A DNA stretch of 20,795 nt. It comes from JAICLL01 sp035252155. GTDB taxonomy: Bacteria > Planctomycetota > Planctomycetia > Pirellulales > JAICIG01. The stretch covers positions 1-20,795 of the forward strand of contig DATFDL010000714.1 of assembly GCA_035252155.1 (NCBI GenBank), written 5' to 3'. Under the pieces are notes generated by a model. That model was not told the DNA's origin and searched no databases. It saw only the letters and a list, made by a program, of their open reading frames with translations. Made by a program: the position numbers and the translations under genes. Of the stretch, positions 7,430-14,687 are shown piece by piece. The first letter of the stretch is position 1; each line of letters starts with the position of its first letter.

Positions 7430-8821
7430 TCAGAGAAGCCCAGGGATCGGTGTGCCCCCGGTGACGGTCTGGACCAGATCGCTCGGCAAACCGTTGGCGA
7501 CGCGCACCTGCCCGACATCCAACAGCGATTGCATAATAGTTGCCAGCAGATGCTTGATCGTCACCGGCTCACTCAGCGGCGATCCGCCGTCGCGCGTCGA
7601 TTGGCCAATCACCTGGCCCATGCGTAAACCGCCCCCGTACAACAACAGCGGCGCCAGGTTGCCCCAGTGATCGCGCCCGCCTTTGGCGTTGAGACGGGGC
7701 GTGCGCCCCATCTCGCCACAGACCACCAGCAGAATGCGGTCGCTCAGACCGCGAGATTCGACGTCTTCAATAAAGGCCGACACCGCGTGGTCGAGCGGCC
7801 GCCCCATGTAGCCCATGCCCTCGACCATGCCCGCGTTGTTCACGTCGGCGTGCATGTCCCAGACGAAGCTGGTGGTCACCGTCACAAAACCGCAGCCGGC
7901 CTCGCACAATCGCCGGGCCAACAACAGCAACTTGCCGAGTGTTTGGGCGTTGTCGGTGTAATGCTTGTAATTGTTCCACTGCCGGCTGATCGCTTCGGGC
8001 CGCACCAGCGGCGCCGTGTCGTAGCGCTCGACGATACGGGGGTCTTCCTTCGAGAGATCAAACGCGCCTGCCACGCCGCCCAGAATCATGCGGAAGGCCT
8101 GCTCGCGTGTCTCATCGAGGCACGCCAGCGAGCCGCGCGCGTCGAGCCCCATCCGCACGCGGTCGAACTCGCGCAGCAAATGCCGGCGGTCGTCAAGCCT
8201 GCCCAGCGGAATCGACACTTGCATCGCTTGCTGCATTTGTCCGCCGCTGCCGGGCACAAACGGCGCCGCCGATCCGCCCAGCGTGCCCGTGGCTTCAAAA
8301 TCGCCAAATGTTTTAATGGCGGGCATGGCCTCGGGCGCGATCGCCTGAGGATAAAGCGCCGCATTGGTGGGCACGCCGGTGACCCGGTGATTCGGCCCGG
8401 CCATGCGGCTATAAAGCGAACCCATGTTGGCCCCCAGCGTATCGCGGCAGACAATCGGCTTGATGTCGTGGTTAGCGTCGCCGGTGGTGAACGAGCGGAC
8501 AACCGCCAGCTTGTCGGCCAATGATGCCAGTCGGCCAAACGTGCCGCCGAAGGTGACGCCGGGAATGCGCGTGGTGACTTCGCCGGTGGCGCTGCGCACC
8601 TCGGCGGGCGCCGACATTTTGGGGTCGAACGTTTCGAACTGACTGGGGCCGCCGTGCAAGAACAAAAACACGACCGAGCGGTCTTTTACGAGCCGCGCGG
8701 CCGACTCGGCGGCCCGCGCCGCCAGCACGTCGGCCAGCGACAACCCGCCGAGCGCCAGCCCGCCGATCCGCAAAAACTCGCGGCGGCCAAAATGCCGACT
8801 CGTTTGAACGAGCGAAAGCAC
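7430..8821 (-). CDS. DUF1501 protein with Tat signal
   Basis: This 463-aa member of DUF1501, a sulfatase/alkaline-phosphatase-fold family expanded in Planctomycetes, is exported by the twin-arginine route. The start region reads 'GRREFLRIGGLALGGLSLADV', a classic RR-x-FL signal. Conserved blocks include 'FLHGGPSQFETFDPK', 'FVWDMHADV', 'CGEMGRTPRLN' and 'GGRDHWG'. I chose the GTG at 8821 because GAGGA stands about 9 bases upstream and it places the RR motif at residues 13-14; a TTG at 8890 has no RBS and would give an overlong leader. DUF1501 genes usually sit beside a DUF1549/DUF1553 partner, but none is present here. It heads a cluster with DinB and YdeI-like genes. Confidence 0.9.
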   Translation of the reverse strand: MLSLVQTSRHFGRREFLRIGGLALGGLSLADVLAARAAESAARLVKDRSVVFLFLHGGPSQFETFDPKMSAPAEVRSATGEVTTRIPGVTFGGTFGRLASLADKLAVVRSFTTGDANHDIKPIVCRDTLGANMGSLYSRMAGPNHRVTGVPTNAALYPQAIAPEAMPAIKTFGDFEATGTLGGSAAPFVPGSGGQMQQAMQVSIPLGRLDDRRHLLREFDRVRMGLDARGSLACLDETREQAFRMILGGVAGAFDLSKEDPRIVERYDTAPLVRPEAISRQWNNYKHYTDNAQTLGKLLLLARRLCEAGCGFVTVTTSFVWDMHADVNNAGMVEGMGYMGRPLDHAVSAFIEDVESRGLSDRILLVVCGEMGRTPRLNAKGGRDHWGNLAPLLLYGGGLRMGQVIGQSTRDGGSPLSEPVTIKHLLATIMQSLLDVGQVRVANGLPSDLVQTVTGGTPIPGLL

Positions 8822-8938
8822 GGCAAATGTTCCTCGGGTTAGCGCCCCGTTGTTGATCGCTATCGTATCAAAATCGGCTGATGGGAACAACTCGGCGGTG
8901 CTGCAGGCAGCGGCTCAGAATTGTGCGGCTGAACCATG

Positions 8939-9361
8939 TCAACGTTTGAGCGTTTTTGCGCGGTCCCAGGCATAGCCGCAGCAAATTCCGGCCAAGGCAC
9001 CAAGGCCGATCGCAACGCCGCCGCTGATGGCATCGCGAACGAGCGCCGTCCCGGCATCGCGAGGCCTGCGGTGTTCCGCATTTAAAGGACCCAAACTCGT
9101 TGTCAACATTGCGAAGCCGCCCACGATGACCCCACACAGCCCCACATAAAAAGCCGTTCTCGAGCCCAGAAGTTTTGCAAGCGCTGCGAGGAAATTTGCC
9201 GCGACGACCAGAAGGCAGAGATACACGACCGAACGGGGATCAATACGAGCACCGAGGATGCGGCAAGCATTGGCTGTGGCGAGGCCAAAGAAGGTCAGCC
9301 ACATTACGATGGGCCACTCCATGAGCGAAGGTGCCGGCGGGCGTGGCTTGCTCTCTTCCAT
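8939..9361 (-). CDS. 140-aa membrane protein
   Basis: The family is not recognised. About four hydrophobic helices are visible: around residues 15-36 ('WPIVMWLTFFGLA'), 44-64 ('VVYLCLLVVAANFLAALA'), 70-90 ('AFYVGLCGVIVGGFAML') and 107-128 ('AISGGVAIGLGALAGICCGYA'). The N-terminus is Pro-rich and the C-terminus basic. The ATG at 9361 is preceded only by a weak GGTGG. It is an inner-membrane protein with no link to its neighbours. Confidence 0.6.
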   Translation of the reverse strand: MEESKPRPPAPSLMEWPIVMWLTFFGLATANACRILGARIDPRSVVYLCLLVVAANFLAALAKLLGSRTAFYVGLCGVIVGGFAMLTTSLGPLNAEHRRPRDAGTALVRDAISGGVAIGLGALAGICCGYAWDRAKTLKR

Positions 9362-9508
9362 CCACCAATTCTACCGCTAATCGCCGCACGCGGGCCACGT
9401 TGCTATCCGGGGCAGGCGGCTACGACTTAGTTGGGCGCGGGCTTCCGGTAGTTGCACGGGGCTTTGCTGGAAGGGACTCGTAATGTCCCTCGCGCCTTGC
9501 TTTGTCGA

Positions 9509-9667
9509 TCAGTCTTGGATGAACCTGCGATCCTGTGCAACATAGTAGCTCGAAGGATCAATTCGTTCCCATGCCCAATCGACAATCGGCGGTAAAATAG
9601 CACAGCCGACCGACAGCAGCGTCGTTAGGACAGCCAACGTCTTGAGACTGAATTGAGGGCGATTCAT
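9509..9667 (-). CDS. 52-aa micro membrane protein, third of a tandem trio
   Basis: The protein starts 'MNRPQFSLKTLAVLTTLLS', followed by one hydrophobic helix and a short polar tail ending in 'RRFIQD'. The N-terminal 'R-P-Q-F-S-L-K-T-L' motif before a membrane segment is shared with the two genes upstream and is very common in planctomycete small proteins (from memory). The ATG overlaps the stop of the preceding micro-gene by 4 bases (ATGA), so the two are translationally coupled. Function unknown. Confidence 0.7.
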   Translation of the reverse strand: MNRPQFSLKTLAVLTTLLSVGCAILPPIVDWAWERIDPSSYYVAQDRRFIQD

Positions 9668-9822
9668 TGTTGGCTATCCCCTCGAGTCATAGGGAGGCGC
9701 TCGACGTGTCGTCGTTCTGCAGGTTGCTCCATGTGGCGAAGGAATGCGAGCCCGCCGCATAGAGCAGCGAGCCAAAATACAGGGCCCAAGAGCCATTTCA
9801 AGCTGAACTGACAACGTGACAT
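9664..9822 (-). CDS. 52-aa micro membrane protein, second of a tandem trio
   Basis: The protein starts 'MSRCQFSLKWLLGPVFWLA', with a single membrane helix to about residue 28 followed by a charged tail. It has the same length and layout as its downstream neighbour and the same 'R-x-Q-F-S-L-K' opening. It begins 12 bases after the stop of the 74-aa gene and its stop overlaps the next start by 4 bases. Function unknown; the N-in helix suggests a small inner-membrane protein. Confidence 0.7.
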   Translation of the reverse strand: MSRCQFSLKWLLGPVFWLAALCGGLAFLRHMEQPAERRHVERLPMTRGDSQQ

Positions 9823-9834
9823 GGCTGATCTTAA

Positions 9835-10059
9835 TCAGTCCGACGGCAATCCCAAGCGTCTTCCAATGGCTTCACGCTCTTCGACGATCGCATCACGTGT
9901 TTGGCGCCCCGCGCCCCTTGCCCTCACATCTTGGAAATGTTGCCGCGCCATGATCGCCCGTTGCCTCAACGCCCACCAATGGACCGATACAGCCACGATC
10001 GCGGTGGCAGCCAAAAGCGTCGTCAACTTGAACTGAAACCGTCGGGTCATGAGGGTCAT
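9835..10059 (-). CDS. 74-aa micro membrane protein, first of a tandem trio
   Basis: The protein contains 'MTRRFQFKLTTLLAATAIVAV', the same basic-F-[S/K]-L opening as the next two genes, then one membrane helix and a longer Arg/Glu-rich tail likely to be helical. The start at 10059 is chosen because GAGGGAGAAG lies about 10 bases upstream; the ATG at 10050 ('MTRRFQF') is an alternative that aligns better with the paralogues. It ends 12 bases before the second micro-gene. Confidence 0.65.
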   Translation of the reverse strand: MTLMTRRFQFKLTTLLAATAIVAVSVHWWALRQRAIMARQHFQDVRARGAGRQTRDAIVEEREAIGRRLGLPSD

Positions 10060-10100
10060 TATCGCAGCTTCTCCCTCGAACGTCTGCAGTGATTTAGGCG

Positions 10101-10361
10101 TCATGCATTCGCCAAGAGGCGCTCATACTCATCATGCGGGCCGATCCAGAACCAGATCAAGCCGTCCGGTGCCTCGGCGGCCAAGGCCCGATATCCCGAA
10201 CCTGCTCGCACCGACCAAAGGCGGCCGACCTTCTTGAAATGTAAGGACGGATGCCGAGGGTTCGCCCGCAACAGGGCGTAATGGCGGTCGGCGACTCGCT
10301 GGACCGCGGGCGGCAACCGTGCGTAACAGTCCCAGAAGTCGGCCGTGGTATGGTGATTCAA
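10101..10361 (-). CDS. RelE/HigB-like toxin of a type II toxin-antitoxin pair
   Basis: This 86-aa protein has RelE-superfamily features: an N-terminal helix pair 'FWDCYARLPPAVQRVADRHYALL', the core strands 'HFKKVGRLWSVRAGSGYRALA' and a C-terminal 'WFWIGPHDEYERLL'. Family members are ribosome-dependent mRNA nucleases or, in the ParE branch, gyrase poisons; which applies here is not visible. The start is TTG at 10361, overlapping the antitoxin stop (TTGA); no ATG or GTG fits the N-terminus. Translation would be coupled to the antitoxin. Confidence 0.85.
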   Translation of the reverse strand: MNHHTTADFWDCYARLPPAVQRVADRHYALLRANPRHPSLHFKKVGRLWSVRAGSGYRALAAEAPDGLIWFWIGPHDEYERLLANA

Positions 10362-10558
10362 AGTGGGCGAGTCCGTCCAGCTCGGTGCTCGTCGAGCGCC
10401 TTGTCGATCAATGCGTCGAGTCGGCCGGCTCGTTCATCGCGCTCGATCTGCTCGTCCCAAAGCTGCTCGGTGAACTCCGCCAACCAGGCCCGAACTCGCG
10501 CCACATCATCGGCGGGGAGCTGCTGAATCGCGGCGGTGATCTCCTCAACGGTGCTCAT
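10358..10558 (-). CDS. antitoxin partner of the RelE-like toxin
   Basis: This 66-aa acidic/helical protein begins 'MSTVEEITAAIQQLPADDVARVRAWLAE' and has a charged C-terminal tail that would wrap the toxin. It resembles the DUF2281/addiction-module antitoxins that start with 'EI...I..LP..E...'. GAGGAA stands 4 bases before the ATG at 10558. It overlaps the toxin gene by 4 bases in the order antitoxin-toxin. No obvious helix-turn-helix is seen, so autoregulation may depend on the complex. Confidence 0.8.
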   Translation of the reverse strand: MSTVEEITAAIQQLPADDVARVRAWLAEFTEQLWDEQIERDERAGRLDALIDKALDEHRAGRTRPL

Positions 10559-10825
10559 CGGTTCCTCAAGTTCTTCCTTCTGCGGGTGAATGGCTCTACT
10601 ACTAGCGTATCACCCGCTCTGCCCCCGGGCAACGTGAGGCCGCGAGCACCGATGCGATGCAGAGCACCAACGCCACGCCAACTCTCGAGGCGGGCGCGCT
10701 ATTTGGCGAATCCGCTGGCTAACATCGGTTTGCCTCCCGATAAATAACGATCATAATGTGTACGTTCGACACACCCTCGAACGAGCCCGATGCGCGACGC
10801 CGCTTCGCTTCGCTATGGAGGCAAA

Positions 10826-11023
10826 ATGGCATCCCACCCAACGACGATTGAGCCGAATCTCGAAACGGCGTTTGAGCAGTTAGCACAGGCATGGCGCGAC
10901 GAGCATCGTTTTATGTCGTCCGTCACGGATATGGTGCTGCTTCCCTCGTATCAGAGGATCATTGGACTCGACGGTAGCTTTCTTGAGCGCCGACGCACCA
11001 TGCGATATACTGCATTGGTGTGA
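10826..11023 (+). pseudogene. N-terminal remnant of a small 'W-x-x-E' type hypothetical protein
   Basis: The start is good (GGAGG at 10817-10821, ATG at 10826). The first ~49 residues, including 'AQAWRDEHRFMSSVTDMVLLPSYQRIIGL', match a family I remember as 'W..ETG.LSS...M..HPAY..II.MG..AVPLIL.EL', in which a ~60-residue C-terminal half (WFWAL..ITG.. AWL.WG) normally follows. Here homology ends at about 10972 and an unrelated, Arg-rich tail leads to a stop. The C-terminal half has been lost, and the promoter of the next toxin-antitoxin pair lies in the tail. It may still be expressed as a 65-aa peptide. Confidence 0.6.
10983..11011 (+). promoter_or_regulatory. sigma70-type promoter for the ParDE-like pair
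   Basis: TTGAGC (10983-10988), a 17-base spacer and TATACT (11006-11011). A transcript from about 11018 would have a ~58-base leader to the antitoxin ATG at 11076. It lies inside the 3' end of the truncated upstream gene. Confidence 0.5.
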
Positions 11024-11075
11024 CGCCAAAGTTGACAGAATCTTGTCGAAGGCGCTGCCGGCGGAGATATTTGAT

Positions 11076-11312
11076 ATGGCATCGATCTCATCCGATCTGG
11101 AGCAATTCGTCCAACAAGAGGTAGCCAGTGGCCGGTTCACCGACCGCGACGCGGTGATTGCGCACGCATTGGGACTGCTGCGGCGCGATCGTGAAGAGGC
11201 GGTGGCGGGCGTCCAGGCTGGACTTCACGACGCCGCCCACGGACGACTGCAGCCTCTGCACGGAGTGTTTGAAGATTTGCGGCGCGAATTCGGCATCGGC
11301 GAAAACGCATGA
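11076..11312 (+). CDS. ParD/CopG-like antitoxin
   Basis: This 78-aa protein has the ribbon-helix-helix layout: 'MASISSDLEQFVQQEVASGRFTD' (strand and first helix), then 'RDAVIAHALGLLRRDREE', and an acidic C-terminal tail that binds toxin. The ATG at 11076 is preceded by GGAG at 9-base spacing; an in-frame ATG at 10962 lies upstream of the promoter and is rejected. The stop overlaps the toxin ATG by 4 bases. It likely represses its own promoter. Confidence 0.85.
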   Translation: MASISSDLEQFVQQEVASGRFTDRDAVIAHALGLLRRDREEAVAGVQAGLHDAAHGRLQPLHGVFEDLRREFGIGENA

Positions 11313-11632
11313 CGTACCACGTCGTCGTCAGCGAGAACGCGAAAGCGAATCTGCGAAGCTACTATTTACGTGCTGCCCAAAACGCTCCCGCAACCGCTGA
11401 CCGTTGGTTGAACCGGTTCGAGGAGGCATTAGCGACCCTTGCCTCAAACCCCGAACGCTGTAGCTTCGCTCCTGAAAACGGTTTGGTGGAGTCGGAGATT
11501 CGACAGCTTCTGTTCGGCAAGCGGCCCGCCGTGTTCCGCGCATTGTTTACTGTCGTTGAGGACCAGGTGCAGGTGCTTCACATTCGCCGCGCAACGATGG
11601 ACACGGCCACGCCACACGAGTTATTCGAATAA
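11309..11632 (+). CDS. ParE/RelE-type toxin
   Basis: This 107-aa toxin-fold protein contains 'MTYHVVVSENAKANLRSYYLRAA', a helical middle 'ATADRWLNRFEEALATLASNPERC' and the family's closing strands 'FRALFTVVEDQVQVLHIRRATMD'. The 'HIRRA' ending is typical of ParE. The start overlaps the antitoxin stop (ATGA). It is convergent with the SDR gene, 34 bases away. Confidence 0.87.
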   Translation: MTYHVVVSENAKANLRSYYLRAAQNAPATADRWLNRFEEALATLASNPERCSFAPENGLVESEIRQLLFGKRPAVFRALFTVVEDQVQVLHIRRATMDTATPHELFE

Positions 11633-11666
11633 CTCGCTTACGCTTCGGGTTCGGAATCGTTCGTCG

Positions 11667-12500
11667 TTAGCAGGCAAACGTTTGCGAGCCGCCGTCGACG
11701 CGGATCACTTGCCCGCTGACGAAGCCGGCACCGGGCGAGCACAAAAAGGCCACTACCGCGGCAATCTCGTGCGGGCGGCCGTAGCGATCGAGCGTGCCTT
11801 CGGTGACCAGCCGCTGCTGGTCGATCTCGTGGATCCGCAAGAAGCGCTCGGTGACGGTGCCGCCCGGCGCGACGCAGTTCACCGGAATATTGTAGGGACG
11901 CAGTTGTTCGGACAGACAGCGCGTGTACTCGTGAACCGCGGCCTTGGCGACGGCATACATCGAACCGGTCGGGCGGCCATAACAGCCGGCGATGCTGCCG
12001 ATCGTAATGATGCGGCCCGACTTGCGGGCCATCATCTCCGGGGCGACTTCGCGGCAGCAGAGAATGGCGCTCAGCAGATTGCGGTCCAGCACGCTCTGCA
12101 TGTCGGCCAGCGAGATGTTGAGGCAATCGTCGTGTTCCGGGCGGCCGCCGCGGCCCACGCCCGTGCCCTGCGCGCCGATGTCGCCGCCCGCACAACAAAC
12201 CAGGATGTCGATCTGCCGCCAGCGCTGGCGGATTTCGGTCCCGATGCGGCGGACTTCTTCCTCACGGCAGACATCGCCCCACACGGGCATCGTCTCGCCA
12301 GTGGCTTGTCGGGCAAGCTCGTCGGCGACCTGCTGCATCGATTCGCCTTCGCCAAAGGTGCGCGGGCTGTCAGGCCGAGTGCCATGCACCGCGACCCGCG
12401 CTCCGAGACGGCAAAGTTCGGCGGCCATCGCCCGGCCAAGACCTCGTGACGAACCGGTGACCCAGGCGACTTGACCAGCGAGGAGGCGAGTTTCCTTCAT
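11667..12500 (-). CDS. SDR-family NAD(P)-dependent oxidoreductase
   Basis: This 277-aa classical short-chain dehydrogenase has the Rossmann dinucleotide motif 'TGSSRGLGRA' (residues 15-24), the central 'CCAGG' in place of NNAG, the catalytic Ser in 'TIGSIAG', the Tyr-x3-Lys in 'YAVAK' and the C-terminal 'VIRVDGGSQTF'. It is of FabG-like length plus an insertion after 'CCAGG' rich in Gly and Arg ('GTGVGRGGRPEHDD'). The substrate cannot be predicted. The ATG at 12500 has only a weak RBS. The full catalytic set is present, so it should be active. Confidence 0.9.
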   Translation of the reverse strand: MKETRLLAGQVAWVTGSSRGLGRAMAAELCRLGARVAVHGTRPDSPRTFGEGESMQQVADELARQATGETMPVWGDVCREEEVRRIGTEIRQRWRQIDILVCCAGGDIGAQGTGVGRGGRPEHDDCLNISLADMQSVLDRNLLSAILCCREVAPEMMARKSGRIITIGSIAGCYGRPTGSMYAVAKAAVHEYTRCLSEQLRPYNIPVNCVAPGGTVTERFLRIHEIDQQRLVTEGTLDRYGRPHEIAAVVAFLCSPGAGFVSGQVIRVDGGSQTFAC

Positions 12501-12526
12501 GCTATCGGTACCCTAACTCTATGCCA

Positions 12527-13054
12527 TCATCGTTGAGTGTAGCCAAATTGGAGAACCTTGAGGCGGAAATCTTTTTTCCGCTGCCGTTCAAGCTGTTCCG
12601 CGTGCGCCGGCTTACCTATCGTCAACGTCCAGCAGTAGATCCTGAATCGTGATATTCCCTTCGATAACAAGAATTCGAAACTGTGGCCACTCTCGCTGTT
12701 GCCACCTCCACCGTGGTTGAAGATTGTCCACCCACCGGCAGAGGCTCTCGTGCTGACGCATTCCTTCAAATGCGACAGCACCTGCTCGGCGCTTGCTGTG
12801 TCGGCAGATATCCAATAATCGAATTCAGAATGGACTTCGTCGACGCTTTGTCCCGAGTGACCGCCGCGGGCATCGGCACGTGCGGAAGGATCCAATTGGG
12901 AAATCCACTCGTTAAGCTCAGCGCCCGTAATCGTAAAGTCGTCCAGCTCAACGAGCGAAGTGTGATAAAGATGAGAAACCTGAGAACAAATTAGGGCAGC
13001 GGCAAACACCCACAGGAACATGCGCCGGATCGACCATTGACGTGGTGACTTCAT
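12527..13054 (-). CDS. 175-aa single-pass membrane protein
   Basis: The N-terminus 'MKSPRQWSIRRMFLWVFAAALIC' repeats the planctomycete pattern of a basic/aromatic/Ser motif followed by one membrane helix. The rest is a soluble domain with a Gly-rich run ('FNHGGGGNS') and a basic tail. No family is recognised. The ATG at 13054 overlaps the upstream gene's stop by 4 bases (ATGA), giving a two-gene operon; an in-frame TTG at 13072 is less likely. Confidence 0.65.
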   Translation of the reverse strand: MKSPRQWSIRRMFLWVFAAALICSQVSHLYHTSLVELDDFTITGAELNEWISQLDPSARADARGGHSGQSVDEVHSEFDYWISADTASAEQVLSHLKECVSTRASAGGWTIFNHGGGGNSESGHSFEFLLSKGISRFRIYCWTLTIGKPAHAEQLERQRKKDFRLKVLQFGYTQR

Positions 13055-13839
13055 GCGAATCGTTGTGGCCAAAACGAGTCATCCTTATCGGGGTCAAGCG
13101 CAGGCATTACTTTGTGATCGGCCAAGTAGGTTTCGGGCGGGTGCGGCGTCACGGATTTCATGTAGGGAATGACCACCAGCAACCAGAAGCGACGCCAGGT
13201 GGCATCTTCCGCTTCCTCGTTCTGGCGGATCGTTTCCGCCAGCTTTGACCGCTCGTTCAAGTAACACGCCAACTGGTAGCAGGCCGCGGCCCGGACTTCG
13301 CGATGCGGGCTTTTGTCGAGAGCGGCGCGCAGCAAACCTTCGGCCTTCACCATCGGAAACTCGATGTGGAGATATTTCAGCACTTGGTCAAGTTCTCGGT
13401 CCGCGAGGTGTCTGAGCAGGAGCAGGTCGAGAGCGCGCCGGCCTACTTCCCAAATCGGCGATTCCGGGTCGACGGAGTTGAAAGAAGCGAGCCGCAAGGC
13501 TGGCAGTGCCACGCGCGGGTCGGGCTCGCGCTTGGCGAGGGCAAGGAACTCGGCAGCCATCGCCTCGTTTGGTGGTGACTTTCGTTGATCGGCGCGGATG
13601 CAAGCCAGGAACTCAGCGTCGGTCAGCCGGGCGAGGAAAGTGTCGGTCCTTTCTTTGTGCGTCGTAACATACTCTAGTGTATCGCTCCGGAGCTTCTGGG
13701 ATAGCTCTTCCAATTCCGCGAGATGGCGTTCGTACCCGCCGGTGGTTTCATCGGCGGCCACTATTTCGGAGAGCACTCCGCCGACGAGCAAGGTGGCTGC
13801 AAGAATGCACGCGGTGAAGTCGTTTCTACCGGGCCGCAT
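13051..13839 (-). CDS. exported helical-repeat protein
   Basis: This 262-aa protein has a signal peptide (basic 'MRPGRND', hydrophobic 'ACILAATLLVGGVL', likely cleavage after 'IVAA'). The mature part is all helical with HEAT-like segments, notably 'LDKSPHREVRAAACYQLACYLNER'. Similar segments occur before thioredoxin domains in planctomycete TlpA-like proteins (from memory), but no thioredoxin domain is present here. The ATG at 13839 has GGAG at 7-base spacing, which fixes the start. It is the first gene of an operon with the 175-aa membrane protein. Confidence 0.7.
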   Translation of the reverse strand: MRPGRNDFTACILAATLLVGGVLSEIVAADETTGGYERHLAELEELSQKLRSDTLEYVTTHKERTDTFLARLTDAEFLACIRADQRKSPPNEAMAAEFLALAKREPDPRVALPALRLASFNSVDPESPIWEVGRRALDLLLLRHLADRELDQVLKYLHIEFPMVKAEGLLRAALDKSPHREVRAAACYQLACYLNERSKLAETIRQNEEAEDATWRRFWLLVVIPYMKSVTPHPPETYLADHKVMPALDPDKDDSFWPQRFA

Positions 13840-14032
13840 AGAGAATCTCCGATAAAAGAGGGCGATGTGGAGACGCAGCACCCTACACATTTACGCGACG
13901 CATCCGCGAAATGCAAGCAATCCACGGCGGCTTTGAAGGTTCCGCGCCAAAAGTCCTTCCGGTGCACCGTGCTGTTGAGGGCCACCTGCTGGTTGTTTGG
14001 CGAGCTTTTCGATAAGATCTGGATTCAACTCG

Positions 14033-14460
14033 ATGTCCTTTGTCGTGAGGTATCCCGTGGCCGCTCTTCAAACGACGGACCGATGGACGCATGTCGCGGC
14101 TGGCCTTCTTTGCTTGGTGTCGGTGGTTGTCGCGTCGGCTCAGCAAGCGGCGGAGGAAGAGATCAGCGAAAGCGATTATCGCCGCCGCGTTGTGGCAGGC
14201 GAAGCAAAAAGCCTGAAGGTCAAAATCGGCGACGACGAAGCGGAAACTACGCTGATTGAAAAACCGGTGCTTAGGTGGGTCAATCCTCGTGGCGGGATTG
14301 GAGGCACTTTTCTGTGGACCGGCAACAAGTTGCCCGCCGCCCTGTGCTGCATCTGGTTCGCGCCCGACAAGAGCGTGCATTTGGCGTCATCGCCCGAGAT
14401 TTCACCGCTGAAGAGGTGAAATTTGGAGATCAAAGCTCGGAAGAGCTTCGTTTGTTGCCG
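14033..14460 (+). pseudogene. frameshifted exported planctomycete hypothetical protein
   Basis: The first frame starts at ATG 14033 with a signal peptide ending 'VASAQQ'. It continues with 'KPVLRWVNPRGGIGGTFLWTGNKLP', a hallmark of a planctomycete secreted family that I remember only as hypothetical. It then loses homology and stops at 14419. The family's later block (pattern 'LAREFTA....EGKQELRLL') is visible in another frame as 'IARDFTAEEVKFGDQSSEELRLLP' (about 14382-14455). Part of the middle and the C-terminal end are missing, so the gene appears damaged by deletion and frameshift. The homology ends where an antisense cyclase relic begins. Family assignment is from pattern memory. Confidence 0.5.
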
Positions 14461-14462
14461 CT

Positions 14463-14665
14463 GGCCAGATTCTCAAACACCGGCACATTGTGCTCGAATA
14501 GCTTGACGTGACTGCGGAAGTGCGTCGATTGCCCGGTGTCGATACTGGCGGTGTCGATGCCGATGGCCTTGATCAGTCAGTGCTCGACCAGCCACCCGGC
14601 GGCCTGCGGCGCAAGCCCGGGAAAATGGAGTTTCGCCACCGCGGCTGGCCCGGTTTCGTCGGTGC
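14463..14665 (-). pseudogene. relic of a kynurenine-formamidase-type cyclase
   Basis: On the minus strand one frame reads 'LGTDETGPAAVAKLHFPGL', then 'APQAAGWLVEH', a TGA stop (14577-14579), then 'LIKAIGIDTASIDTGQST' and 'HVKLFEHNVPVFENLAS'. This is the conserved C-terminal core of the cyclase/kynurenine formamidase family (PF04199), where 'IKAIG.DT.SID.G' and 'FEHN.P.FEN' are typical. The N-terminal metal-binding half and the last ~25 residues are missing and a nonsense codon interrupts it, so it cannot be functional. It abuts the methyltransferase stop on one side and the frameshifted exported-protein relic on the other. Confidence 0.8.
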
Positions 14666-14687
14666 CTAGTGCTGGTGAGAATGCGGG

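Noticed and set aside
7667..8524. 285-codon plus-strand frame inside the DUF1501 gene
   Set aside because: Its His/Arg/Gln-rich product has no domain; the minus strand encodes a complete DUF1501 protein.
9362..9508. Gene between the 140-aa membrane protein and the micro-gene trio
   Set aside because: No frame with a plausible start, RBS or recognisable product was seen.
11439..12449. 336-codon plus-strand frame from the ParE gene into the SDR gene
   Set aside because: It joins the shadow of ParE with the antisense of a complete SDR gene.
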